A DNA stretch of 64,000 nucleotides from Sphingobacteriaceae bacterium (GTDB taxonomy: Bacteria; Bacteroidota; Bacteroidia; UBA7662). The stretch spans positions 62,001 through 126,000 of the forward strand of contig JAUXNJ010000012.1 in the NCBI GenBank assembly GCA_030682795.1. The letters run 5' to 3'. A program made the translations under genes and the position numbers. The notes below the pieces were generated by a model. That model made no database searches. It was not told the origin of the DNA and worked only from the letters and a program-made list of their open reading frames with translations. Positions 1 through 7,561 of the stretch are shown in pieces (positions within the stretch are counted from its first letter, which is position 1; each line of letters begins with the position of its first letter).

Positions 1-217
1 TTTCAGCCAGCCAAATCTGGGCCAGAGCGGCAAAATAAGCTACAAATAAAATGCCGTGCGCCCATCCTACATATTTTACAGCGTAAGGCCAGTCGAAGCC
101 ATATTTTAAGGGCATCGCAATAAACAACAAGACGATAAAAGAGAGGCCCTCTGTGCGGGCAATCCATAAAAAGCGGTTGCGGATAGGCGTAGACATAGAA
201 TCGAAATGCTCAGGCAT
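1..217 (-). CDS. DUF3817 family membrane protein (partial, 3' end beyond window)
   Basis: The frame opens with ATG at 215-217 and runs off the left edge without a stop, giving about 72 residues. Reading minus, it gives a short polar start, then IARTEGLSF, a hydrophobic helix, AMPLKYGFDWP, and KYVGWAHGILFVAYFAALA. The arrangement of an RxEG motif, a first membrane helix with MPLKY, and a GWAHG-led second helix is what I know from DUF3817 integral membrane proteins (about 90-110 residues, function unknown). The start overlaps the stop of the upstream gene by 8 bases, so the two are probably co-transcribed. An internal ATG at 194-196 is an alternative start. Confidence 0.75.
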   Translation of the reverse strand, partial: MPEHFDSMSTPIRNRFLWIARTEGLSFIVLLFIAMPLKYGFDWPYAVKYVGWAHGILFVAYFAALAQIWLAE

Positions 218-587
218 CGTTTTTTGTTCCCTGGCTGTAAAATTGGCGGATAATTACTTTTTGAGCCTCTCTTTTTACAATGAGAGCGGCCAGGGTTTCA
301 CTCACTGCTTGTTCCATGGCATTGCCTAAAGCCTCGTTTAGTTTTGATTCTGGTAAATCAATGCGGTAAAGTAGTTGCATGAGTTTGTGACTGTCGTTTT
401 CGAAGAGCCAGTTTAAAACATCGGTCAGGGCCGTACAAATTTCGTCATAATTTGGGGCCTCGCTGGTTTGCAATTGCACCTCTAAACCATTGGTGAGAAA
501 GTCCTTTTTAATTTGCTCGATGGTTAAGCGCGCAAGTTGCTGCTGGGCATTGAGTTGTTCGGGAATTTGTTGCAGCTGTGGGTACAT
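210..587 (-). CDS. conserved hypothetical protein, 125 aa
   Basis: I do not recognise a named family. The protein is soluble, mostly helical and acidic, with no signal peptide or membrane helix. The centre (about residues 40-80) is rich in Leu, Asn, Glu and Asp. The C-terminal half contains an Ala/Glu/Lys helix ending in QFYSQG. It sits one base downstream of xseB and overlaps the next gene by 8 bases, so the three probably form one transcript. Position and tight spacing suggest a real gene; no function can be assigned. Confidence 0.7.
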   Translation of the reverse strand: MYPQLQQIPEQLNAQQQLARLTIEQIKKDFLTNGLEVQLQTSEAPNYDEICTALTDVLNWLFENDSHKLMQLLYRIDLPESKLNEALGNAMEQAVSETLAALIVKREAQKVIIRQFYSQGTKNDA

Positions 588-588
588 G

Positions 589-810
589 CTAAAACTTTTG
601 GGTCTCTCCAGTGGCGGGGTTAATCAAAGTTTCAACCTGTAAAGAGGCGGTTTCTAAAAAATCGCGACAGTTTTTGATGAGTTCGTCGGCCTCCTTGAAA
701 AGCGCCATGCTCTCGTCTATGCTCAAAGTCTCGCGCTGCAAGGTGTCGGCAATGCTTTTGATGCGCTGCAATTTGTCCTCAAAGGCTTCCTGCGATTTTT
801 TCTTTGCCAT
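589..810 (-). CDS. xseB: exodeoxyribonuclease VII small subunit
   Basis: This is the 73-residue small subunit of exonuclease VII, which with XseA degrades single-stranded DNA into oligonucleotides. The start is the ATG at 808-810 (MAKKKSQEAFED), which gives normal XseB length; the frame stays open upstream but that extension is basic and unlike the family. Family marks are the FEDKLQRIKSIADTL helix near the start, then LSIDESMALFKEADELIKNC, forming the two-helix hairpin. The large-subunit gene xseA, often just upstream, is not in the window on that side: udk lies there instead on the other strand. Confidence 0.88.
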   Translation of the reverse strand: MAKKKSQEAFEDKLQRIKSIADTLQRETLSIDESMALFKEADELIKNCRDFLETASLQVETLINPATGETQKF

Positions 811-906
811 AAGTCTCAAAAATCGGGAATTTATTGATTTGGCCGAAGTTTTTTGGGTGCTTTTTCTTTTAATGCCGCGCAATTGTGCTTTTATCACTCG
901 CTTTTT

Positions 907-936
907 TTTGAATGCGCCGGATGCTCGGTATATTTG
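907..936 (+). promoter_or_regulatory. candidate Bacteroidota housekeeping promoter for udk
   Basis: TTTG at 907-910 is followed 18 bases later by TATATTTG at 929-936, matching the Bacteroidota -33 TTTG and -7 TANNTTTG elements. Transcription would start around 942-944, that is at or next to the TTG start codon of udk, so the message may be almost leaderless. Confidence 0.45.
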
Positions 937-943
937 ACACGTT

Positions 944-1597
944 TTGGAAAAATTACACCCTGAAAACGCCTATCTGGTAGGCATTGTTGGTGGGAGCGCC
1001 TCAGGCAAGACTTCCTTCATCGAAAGTTTGGCCAAGCACTTCGAAGCGGATCAAATTTGTGTGATTTCGCAGGACCATTATTATGTGGCCAAAGAAATGC
1101 AGCAACGTGACGAAAATGGCGAAATCAATTTTGATTTGCCAGGTTCTATTGATCGTCAAAGGTTTCACGACGATGTAATGCGCCTGGTTTCGGGTCACGA
1201 AATATATGTGAAGGAATACACTTTTAACAATCCCGATAAAGCTCCTGAACTGATTTGTTACAAGCCCGCCCCCTTGATTATCATGGAAGGTTTGTTTGTT
1301 TTTTATTACGAAGAGATTCGGGAATTGCTCGATTTAAAGGTGTTTTTAGATGCGGAAGACCACATTAAGCTCGAGCGCCGCATCCGTCGCGATTCGAGCG
1401 AAAGGGGTTATCCAAAAGAAACTGTGCTGTATCAGTGGCACCAGCATGTAGTACCCGCTTATAAAGCTTACCTTGAGCCTTACAAGGCGCATAGTGATAT
1501 CATTGTTACCAACAATACCAGCTTCTCAAAAGGATTAGAAGTGCTGGTGAATCACCTCAAAGCCAAAGTCCAATGGAAAATAAATTCGGTGTTATAG
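944..1597 (+). CDS. udk: uridine kinase
   Basis: A 217-residue P-loop kinase that phosphorylates uridine and cytidine to UMP and CMP in pyrimidine salvage. Walker A is GGSASGKT at residues 16-23. Further family marks are ISQDHYY (about 42-48), the NFDLPGSID stretch typical of uridine kinases, a Walker-B-like LIIMEGLFVF, and the arginine-rich lid LERRIRRDSSERG. The start is TTG at 944: an in-frame TGA at 935-937 rules out anything earlier, and any later start would cut the P-loop strand. The last 25 bases overlap the following gene in another frame. Confidence 0.9.
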   Translation: MEKLHPENAYLVGIVGGSASGKTSFIESLAKHFEADQICVISQDHYYVAKEMQQRDENGEINFDLPGSIDRQRFHDDVMRLVSGHEIYVKEYTFNNPDKAPELICYKPAPLIIMEGLFVFYYEEIRELLDLKVFLDAEDHIKLERRIRRDSSERGYPKETVLYQWHQHVVPAYKAYLEPYKAHSDIIVTNNTSFSKGLEVLVNHLKAKVQWKINSVL

Positions 1598-2268
1598 GTC
1601 TCGGTCGTTTCGGCACCACCATCGCCCGTACGCTCTCACAGCGGGGTGCAGAAGTAATGGTGTTTGACTCCTCTGCCGAAAAGGTGGATGCATTGCGCGA
1701 TGAAGTGGCTTATGCCGTACAATTGGATGCCACCGATATTAAGGCCCTGCGTTCGCAAAACGTACATGAACTGGATGCGGTGGTGGTGGCCATCGGACAA
1801 GATTTTGAGTCTTTGTTGCTCACGACCGTTACCCTCATGGAAATGAAGGTGAAACGCATCATTGCCAGGGCGTCAACCGACCAACAGCGGCGTATTTTGG
1901 AAAAACTCGGAGTAAGTGAATTGCTCTCACCAGAGGATGAGGTAGGTATTTCGGTGGCTGGCCGGCTCCTAAATCCTGATTTGGTGAGCTTTTTTCAGTT
2001 GCCCGATGATTACCAAATCGTGGAATTGAAAACGCCTGTGGGGGTTGCTGATAAAACGGTGATCGAAATTGGTCTTCGAAATAAATACAACCTTAACCTC
2101 ATAAGCCTGCGCCGCGCCTATGAAGTGAAAGGCGAGGACGGGGAGTTGCGAACTGAGTACCACATTCTAGGTGTGCCCAAAGCGGATACCATTCTGTACA
2201 ATACCGACTACATCATCTTGCTCGGCAAAAACACCGACATTGAGAAGTTTGTTGAAATCAACAAATAA
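1573..2268 (+). CDS. TrkA/KtrA-type potassium channel regulatory subunit
   Basis: A 231-residue cytoplasmic RCK protein with an N-terminal Rossmann NAD-binding domain (TrkA_N), showing GLGRFG at residues 9-14, VFDSS after the second strand and VVVAIG. A TrkA_C domain spans about 140-228. Proteins of this size form rings that gate a KtrB/TrkH-type K+ or Na+ translocating subunit in response to bound nucleotide. No membrane subunit gene lies nearby, so its partner must be elsewhere. It overlaps udk by 25 bases, suggesting co-transcription. It converges on the gldB-like gene with no spacer and no obvious terminator hairpin. Confidence 0.85.
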   Translation: MENKFGVIGLGRFGTTIARTLSQRGAEVMVFDSSAEKVDALRDEVAYAVQLDATDIKALRSQNVHELDAVVVAIGQDFESLLLTTVTLMEMKVKRIIARASTDQQRRILEKLGVSELLSPEDEVGISVAGRLLNPDLVSFFQLPDDYQIVELKTPVGVADKTVIEIGLRNKYNLNLISLRRAYEVKGEDGELRTEYHILGVPKADTILYNTDYIILLGKNTDIEKFVEINK

Positions 2269-3318
2269 TCAGCTTTTGCCTTTGTATTTGGCTTTTTTGA
2301 CAATTTCCTGAGCGTTCATTTCGAAGAGTTCTGCCAAGCTTACGTTGGGGTAGCGCTCCATAAAACGATTCACAACTTTGTAGGCAGCAAAGGCGGCAAT
2401 GCGTGGGGCACTTTCTTGCGGAAGGCCAGTGGTAAACGGACCATCGTTGAGTAAGCGTGCCATGGCGTTCACATCGCCCGAATACAACAAGTTTTCGTTA
2501 AGCAGGTATTCCCAAATGGCGAGTTCATTTTGATTGGCCCAGTCCATTTGCGCCGCCGTATAGCTGAACAATATGCTATCGGGGGTTTGGGGCAGGATGG
2601 CTTTGAGGGCATATTGTATTTTTCCTGCGATGATCATGGCATTCAGTACGCTGGTTTCGCCTAGGTAGGGAGGCAATAAATCTTCTACCATTACCTTGAG
2701 GGCATCGGGAACGAGGTGCTGACGGTCGAGGCGGGGTAGCATATAATTGCTCAAGTAGGCCACTTGCGGATAATATTTGTACTGGCGGCCCAAATGGAGG
2801 TCTAGTCCCAGCAATAAAGCACTATCGGTGAGCGCATTTTTATACTGGAAGCCGCTCACAAAACTGATTACTTTGTAGGGTTGTGCTTCGGGAAAGAAAT
2901 AGTAATAATAGCTAAAGGCTTTACTGAGTTCTTTTTCTATGTCCGACAAATCGGCGAAGGCCGCCAAGGTTTCCTGGTACACTGTGTCGATATAGGGGTC
3001 ATTGAGGAAATGTTGTATTTCTAAGTGCAACTCTGGATCTCTAACCCCCGATACGGCAATCAAATCTTCTACATACAATTTGAAAAAGCTACCATACTTA
3101 GAACGCAGGGCGGAAATGGCGGCAGGACTGAGCTCAGAGCGACTGTCGTATAAGTCTTTATCAAAGCGCTCTACTACCACGGTTTTTTTTGCCGATTCGG
3201 GCAAAACCACTGTTTTTCTGCCGCTAAAGTAGTTTTGGTAGATAAAAACAGCAGCGATGGCCAGCAGTACAATGACAAGTACTAAAATCCGTTTCGAGTT
3301 CTGCGACGTAGTTGACAT
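2269..3318 (-). CDS. gldB: GldB-like gliding motility / T9SS-associated protein
   Basis: A 349-residue envelope protein resembling GldB, a lipoprotein needed for gliding in Flavobacterium. The match rests on the VVVERFDKDLY start, the ISFVSGFQYKNALTD segment, LLLGLDLHLG, a YLSNYMLPR run and a C-terminal domain rich in Ala/Tyr helices. The start is ATG at 3316-3318; an upstream GTG at 3327 is possible. The N-terminus has one hydrophobic helix at about residues 11-31 and no cysteine after it. It would therefore be anchored as a membrane helix rather than as the lipoprotein known from Flavobacterium. No gldC lies beside it. Confidence 0.75.
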   Translation of the reverse strand: MSTTSQNSKRILVLVIVLLAIAAVFIYQNYFSGRKTVVLPESAKKTVVVERFDKDLYDSRSELSPAAISALRSKYGSFFKLYVEDLIAVSGVRDPELHLEIQHFLNDPYIDTVYQETLAAFADLSDIEKELSKAFSYYYYFFPEAQPYKVISFVSGFQYKNALTDSALLLGLDLHLGRQYKYYPQVAYLSNYMLPRLDRQHLVPDALKVMVEDLLPPYLGETSVLNAMIIAGKIQYALKAILPQTPDSILFSYTAAQMDWANQNELAIWEYLLNENLLYSGDVNAMARLLNDGPFTTGLPQESAPRIAAFAAYKVVNRFMERYPNVSLAELFEMNAQEIVKKAKYKGKS

Positions 3319-3387
3319 ATTTATCACGTTATTTACGTTACGAAATTACAAACAAACCCTCGCCTCTGAACATTAATATAAAAAGCC

Positions 3388-4101
3388 ATGTACAAATACC
3401 TATTCTTCTTCCTTTTTTTAGTAAGCTACAGCCAAAGTCAGGCCCAGTCTGGTGATTCTAAATACAGATTTGGACTCCATTTCACTCCAAACCGTGCTTG
3501 GGTGATGCCTGAAACGCGCTTGTTGAATCAAGAGCGTGGGGGGTATGGTTATGGGTATGGTTTACTAATTGAGCGCAAAATCGGAAGTAATTACTTTTTT
3601 TCTACTGGGCTTTCGATCAATCAATTGCAATATGGTAGTTCTTTAGATACTAACATCTACGTACGAAAAAACACCTTGCCAGCCGGCTTTAACAACATCC
3701 AATATCAATACCGTGCGCAATATTTCGAGCTGCCTTTGAGCATGAAAATGCGTACCAATCAGATGGGGGCCATCCGAATCTATGGTCAATTCGGAATCAA
3801 TACAGCAGTATTGTTTCAGGCGCGAGCCAAAATCACCAACATTCCAGGAGAATTCGACCCCGAGGAGTACTTTTTTATTAATAAGGTTACCGATTACAAA
3901 AACGACCTCACTACCGATGACCGTGTGAGCGTACTCCGGGCTGGCATTATCATCGGCGCAGGTGTTGAATATCTGCTCTCTGGCGAAACGCACTTGGTAT
4001 TAGGGGTGCGCCTCGATAATCCATTTACGGATAATTACAGAGGTGATGCAGTCAATGGCCGTGTACCATCTATTGGACTGCAAGTTGGTATCTTCTTTTA
4101 A
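3388..4101 (+). CDS. outer-membrane beta-barrel protein, PorT-like family
   Basis: A 237-residue exported protein. Residues 1-19 form a signal peptide ending in SQAQ. The rest alternates short aromatic-flanked strands (YRFGLHF, FFSTGLSINQLQYG, YFELPLSMKM, IRIYGQFGIN, VLRAGIIIGAGVEYLL) and ends in a beta strand with terminal phenylalanine (IGLQVGIFF), as expected for a Bam-assembled barrel. The layout fits the outer-membrane beta-barrel (PorT-type) family that is abundant in Bacteroidota; specific function is unknown. It ends 5 bases before nadE and is probably co-transcribed with it. Confidence 0.7.
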   Translation: MYKYLFFFLFLVSYSQSQAQSGDSKYRFGLHFTPNRAWVMPETRLLNQERGGYGYGYGLLIERKIGSNYFFSTGLSINQLQYGSSLDTNIYVRKNTLPAGFNNIQYQYRAQYFELPLSMKMRTNQMGAIRIYGQFGINTAVLFQARAKITNIPGEFDPEEYFFINKVTDYKNDLTTDDRVSVLRAGIIIGAGVEYLLSGETHLVLGVRLDNPFTDNYRGDAVNGRVPSIGLQVGIFF

Positions 4102-4106
4102 TCTAC

Positions 4107-5753
4107 ATGAAAATAGCGCTTGCCCAGATCAATTACCACACAGGTAATTTTGAATACAATACGCAACAGATTTTAACGCATGTAGCTGCCGCTAAAGCGG
4201 AGCATGCAGACTTGGTTGTTTTTGCAGAATTGGCCATCACAGGCTATCCCGCACGAGATTTTTTAGAGTTTGAGCATTTTTTACAACTGTCAGACGAGGC
4301 AATTCAACGCATTGCACAAGCTGCTGAGGGCATTGCTGTGATTGTAGGGGCACCTGCTAGGAACCTGCAAGGGGAGGGCAAGCCTCTATTTAATGCAGCC
4401 TATTTTTTAGCCGAGGGCAAGGTGCAGCAGGTTGTTGCCAAAACCTTGCTGCCTACTTACGATGTATTTGATGAGTATCGTTACTTTGAGCCTGCCTTTT
4501 CCAACAAATTGGTGCATTTCAAAGGTGTCAAAATTGCCATAAGTATCTGTGAAGATTTGTGGAACGTAGGTCATCACGCTAAATACAAAAGAAATCCTTT
4601 AGCGGAAATAGGGGCAGCAGCGGCTGATTTGATTGTGAACATTGCGGCATCGCCTTTTTCGGTGGGACAAGAAGCAGAGCGGGCATATGTGTTGGGTGAA
4701 GCCGTAAATACCTATGGTAAGCCACTTTTATATGTAAACCATGTGGGTGCGCAAACCGAATTGGTGTTTGATGGTGCTTCTACAGCGCGCAATGCAGCGG
4801 GTGAGATCGTATTGCAATTACCCACTTTTGAGACAGCCATGGACTACGTTGTGTTTGAAGCGGGAGTATTAGCTGCTTCGGCCGCAACAAATTTAGCGCC
4901 TGTAGCGTCTAGCAATATTCAGCTCATTCATGACGCTTTGGTACTGGGAATCCGAGATTACTTCCGCAAGCTCGGTTTCAAAAAAGCCATCATTGGTTTG
5001 TCTGGCGGCATCGATTCGGCCCTGGTAACAGTGCTGGCCGCGCGTGCTTTGGGGCCCGAAAATGTACATACCTTGCTCATGCCATCGCGCTACTCTAGCG
5101 ACCACTCGGTGAACGACAGCGTAGCCTTGGTCAATAATTTGGGGGTTTCTTACGAAATTGTTTCTATCGAAAAGGTATTCTCAGCCTATGAAGAAACTTT
5201 ACGCCCCGCTTTTGCCGGTACCCAGCCCGATATTACCGAAGAAAATTTACAATCGCGCATACGCGGCATGCTGCTGATGGCGCATACCAACAAATTTGGC
5301 TCCATCCTGCTCAATACTTCCAATAAAAGCGAGCTGGCGGTAGGATATGGTACCCTGTATGGAGATATGTGTGGTGGTTTATCGGTGATTGGCGATTTGT
5401 ACAAGACGGAGGTCTTTGCACTTTGTCACTACATCAACCGCGAAGCAGAGGTGATGCCTTCTAACATCCTCACCAAGCCACCTAGTGCAGAGTTACGTCC
5501 CGACCAAAAGGATTCTGATTCGCTGCCGGATTATGAAATTTTGGATAAGCTCCTGTTCCATTACATTGAAGAGCGTCAGGCCCCTGCGGCCATCCGGGCC
5601 ATGGGCTATGACGAAGCTTTAGTAAATAAGGTGATGCGCTTGGTAAACATCAACGAATACAAACGGCACCAAACGCCGCCCATCTTACGGGTAAGCAACA
5701 AAGCCTTTGGCATGGGGCGCCGCTTGCCCATTGTGGCGCGCTATTTAAATTAA
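4107..5753 (+). CDS. nadE: glutamine-dependent NAD+ synthetase
   Basis: A 548-residue two-domain enzyme that makes NAD+ from deamido-NAD+, ATP and glutamine. Residues 1-265 form the nitrilase-type glutaminase with the Glu-Lys-Cys triad: E41 in VVFAELAITGY, K112 in AKTLLPTYD and C148 in ISICEDLWN. The C-terminal half is the synthetase, with the PP-loop SGGIDSA starting at residue 299, LMPSRYSS, and the LLNTSNKSELAVGYGTLYGD motif. Length is normal for the bacterial two-domain form. A convergent terminator lies directly after the stop codon. Confidence 0.95.
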   Translation: MKIALAQINYHTGNFEYNTQQILTHVAAAKAEHADLVVFAELAITGYPARDFLEFEHFLQLSDEAIQRIAQAAEGIAVIVGAPARNLQGEGKPLFNAAYFLAEGKVQQVVAKTLLPTYDVFDEYRYFEPAFSNKLVHFKGVKIAISICEDLWNVGHHAKYKRNPLAEIGAAAADLIVNIAASPFSVGQEAERAYVLGEAVNTYGKPLLYVNHVGAQTELVFDGASTARNAAGEIVLQLPTFETAMDYVVFEAGVLAASAATNLAPVASSNIQLIHDALVLGIRDYFRKLGFKKAIIGLSGGIDSALVTVLAARALGPENVHTLLMPSRYSSDHSVNDSVALVNNLGVSYEIVSIEKVFSAYEETLRPAFAGTQPDITEENLQSRIRGMLLMAHTNKFGSILLNTSNKSELAVGYGTLYGDMCGGLSVIGDLYKTEVFALCHYINREAEVMPSNILTKPPSAELRPDQKDSDSLPDYEILDKLLFHYIEERQAPAAIRAMGYDEALVNKVMRLVNINEYKRHQTPPILRVSNKAFGMGRRLPIVARYLN

Positions 5754-5780
5754 AAAGCCCCGTTTTTCAACGAGGCTTTT
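5753..5780. terminator. bidirectional terminator between nadE and rng
   Basis: AAAAGCC/CG pairs with CG/GGCTTTT around an 8-base T-rich loop. An A-run precedes and a T-run follows, so it can serve both convergent genes. Confidence 0.75.
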
Positions 5781-5782
5781 AT

Positions 5783-7333
5783 TCAGATGCTGATTTGTTC
5801 GCCAGCTGCATTGAAGAAATGATATTCTCCCATGTGGTAGTTGTTCTCAGGCACCACCTTGACCCAGCGTTTGTATTTCAACCACCAATGTATGCGCTTC
5901 GAAGGGAAACCATTGGTGAAGTATGCGGCTAAGAAAGGATGCATGTGCAAGGCCACCGTTTTTTCGTTTTGCTCGTTGAAGATGTATTTCAAGTGTGCTT
6001 CTACTTCGTCGGATAGCAAAATGCTGGGACGAATTGCACCGCTTCCTTCGCACATCGGACAAACCTCATTGGTTACCAAATTCACTTCTGGCCGCACCCT
6101 TTGACGGGTAATTTGCAACAGACCAAATTTCGAAATCGGCAAAACAGTATGCTTAGCGCGATCGCTGTTCATGGCATCGCGCATGCGTTCGTACACCAAC
6201 TTTTTATTGGCTGCCGTGCGCATATCGATAAAGTCGATCACAATGATGCCACCCATATCACGCAAGCGCAATTGACGAGCAATTTCGTCGGCAGCCTCTA
6301 AATTGGTATTGAGGGCGTTACTTTCTTGGTTGCTGTCTTGCTTCATGCGATTGCCGCTGTTCACGTCGATCACATGTAAAGCTTCAGTATGTTCAATGAT
6401 GATATAAGCACCTCCAGGCATGGTAACATTCTTACCGAATGCTCCTTTTACTTGCTTATCGATGCCGAAGTGCTCAAACAAACTCTGTTTGCCTTTATAC
6501 AACTTCACGATATCGGCCTTTTCAGGGGCAATGCCTGTTACATACTCCTTCACTTCCTCATGCATGCGAGGGTCGTCGAGGTAGATGTTTTGGAACGAAT
6601 CGTTGAGTAAATCACGCAACATACCGGTGGTACGGGCAATTTCTTGTACCAAACGGTCGGAAGGCTTGGCTGTTTTGAGTAAGCCAATGGCGGTTTCCCA
6701 TTTCTGTACCAGCTCTTTAATGTCTCGTTCGAGCTCCTCAGCTTCACAGCCAATGGCTGCTGTGCGCACGATAACGGCGAAATTTTTGGGCTTCACGCCT
6801 AAGGCAATTTGTTTCAAACGCTTCTTTTCCGCGTTATCTACTACCTTCTTGGAAATGTTAACGGTGTCGCCAAAAGGCACTAACACACAATAGCGACCAG
6901 CAATGCTGATTTCGCTGCTTAGGCGCGGACCTTTGGTACTGATAGGCTCTTTCACCACTTGCACCAGCAAAAGTTGTCCTTTGCTAATGGTATCGGCTAT
7001 TTTGCCGTCTTTGGTGATTTCTTCTTCGAACTTGAAGTTCTGAAGTAGAGCCCCTTTCTTTTTTCCCGACTGTATATCGTCGGTGAATTTCTTGAGTGAG
7101 TTGAAGTGTACGCCAAGGTCGAGATAGTGCAAAAAGGCATCTTTCTCGTAGCCAATGTCTACGAAACAGGCATTCAGGCCGGGAATCACCTTCTTCACCT
7201 TCCCTAAATAGATATCACCTACTTGGAAAGATTTGTCGCTGACTTCTTCGCTGAATTCCACGAGTCGTTTTTCTTCGAACATGGCTATTTCGAAGCCCGT
7301 GGGCGTACTTCTCACGTATAAGGATTTGTTCAA
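5783..7333 (-). CDS. rng: ribonuclease E/G family endoribonuclease
   Basis: A 516-residue RNase G-type enzyme that cleaves single-stranded AU-rich RNA in rRNA maturation and mRNA decay. An S1 domain (about residues 30-125, VGDIYLGKVKKVIPGLNACFVDIG) precedes the RNase H-like and DNase I-like regions. Catalytic metal-binding aspartates are D323 (HVIDVNSGN) and D366 (IDFIDMR), followed by the Zn-link CPMC near 425. It lacks the long RNase E scaffold tail. The start is taken at TTG 7331-7333, preceded by GGAGG and giving the family start NKSLYVRSTPTG; the frame stays open to 7393, but that extension is unlike the family. Confidence 0.92.
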   Translation of the reverse strand: MNKSLYVRSTPTGFEIAMFEEKRLVEFSEEVSDKSFQVGDIYLGKVKKVIPGLNACFVDIGYEKDAFLHYLDLGVHFNSLKKFTDDIQSGKKKGALLQNFKFEEEITKDGKIADTISKGQLLLVQVVKEPISTKGPRLSSEISIAGRYCVLVPFGDTVNISKKVVDNAEKKRLKQIALGVKPKNFAVIVRTAAIGCEAEELERDIKELVQKWETAIGLLKTAKPSDRLVQEIARTTGMLRDLLNDSFQNIYLDDPRMHEEVKEYVTGIAPEKADIVKLYKGKQSLFEHFGIDKQVKGAFGKNVTMPGGAYIIIEHTEALHVIDVNSGNRMKQDSNQESNALNTNLEAADEIARQLRLRDMGGIIVIDFIDMRTAANKKLVYERMRDAMNSDRAKHTVLPISKFGLLQITRQRVRPEVNLVTNEVCPMCEGSGAIRPSILLSDEVEAHLKYIFNEQNEKTVALHMHPFLAAYFTNGFPSKRIHWWLKYKRWVKVVPENNYHMGEYHFFNAAGEQISI

Positions 7334-7402
7334 GGAACCTCCTAATGTAAGCTGTGGACGAATGATAAGATTTTTTGACCTACAAAATGTCAAAAAACAA
7401 GA

Positions 7403-7438
7403 ACACTGTCACCCGAAAAAACGATCAGGTGACAGTGT
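7403..7438 (-). terminator. 11-bp stem-loop upstream of rng / downstream of the small ribosomal gene
   Basis: ACACTGTCACC and GGTGACAGTGT form a perfect 11-bp stem around a 14-base loop. On the minus strand it is followed by TTCTTGTTTTTT, so it looks like an intrinsic terminator for the genes at 7461-8706. It could also be a structured leader of rng. Confidence 0.65.
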
Positions 7439-7460
7439 ACGCTACAATGAAAAAGTAATC

Positions 7461-7550
7461 CTACTTCTTCTTGTGACGATTCTTTCTAAGGCGCTTTTTA
7501 CGCTTGTGAGTGGCGATTTTATGACGCTTTCTTTTTTTACCGCAAGGCAT
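7461..7550 (-). CDS. AURKAIP1/COX24-domain ribosomal-type protein, 29 aa
   Basis: This tiny gene reads MPCGKKRKRHKIATHKRKKR followed by LRKNRHKKK and a TAG stop. About two thirds of the residues are Lys, Arg or His, with no acidic residue at all. It matches the very short AURKAIP1/COX24-domain proteins annotated throughout Bacteroidota. These are related to mitochondrial mS38 and to the mycobacterial small-subunit protein bS22, so it very probably sits on the 30S subunit. It lies between the TPR gene and rng on the same strand, with a terminator-like hairpin 22 bases after its stop. Confidence 0.88.
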   Translation of the reverse strand: MPCGKKRKRHKIATHKRKKRLRKNRHKKK

Positions 7551-7561
7551 AGTAATGTCGT

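Noticed and set aside
611-937. Plus-strand frame opposite xseB
   Set aside because: Antisense shadow of xseB and its upstream region with no recognisable domain.
7334-7393. N-terminal extension of RNase E/G to 7393
   Set aside because: The extra residues are unlike any RNase E/G start; the TTG at 7331-7333 follows GGAGG and begins at the family N-terminus.
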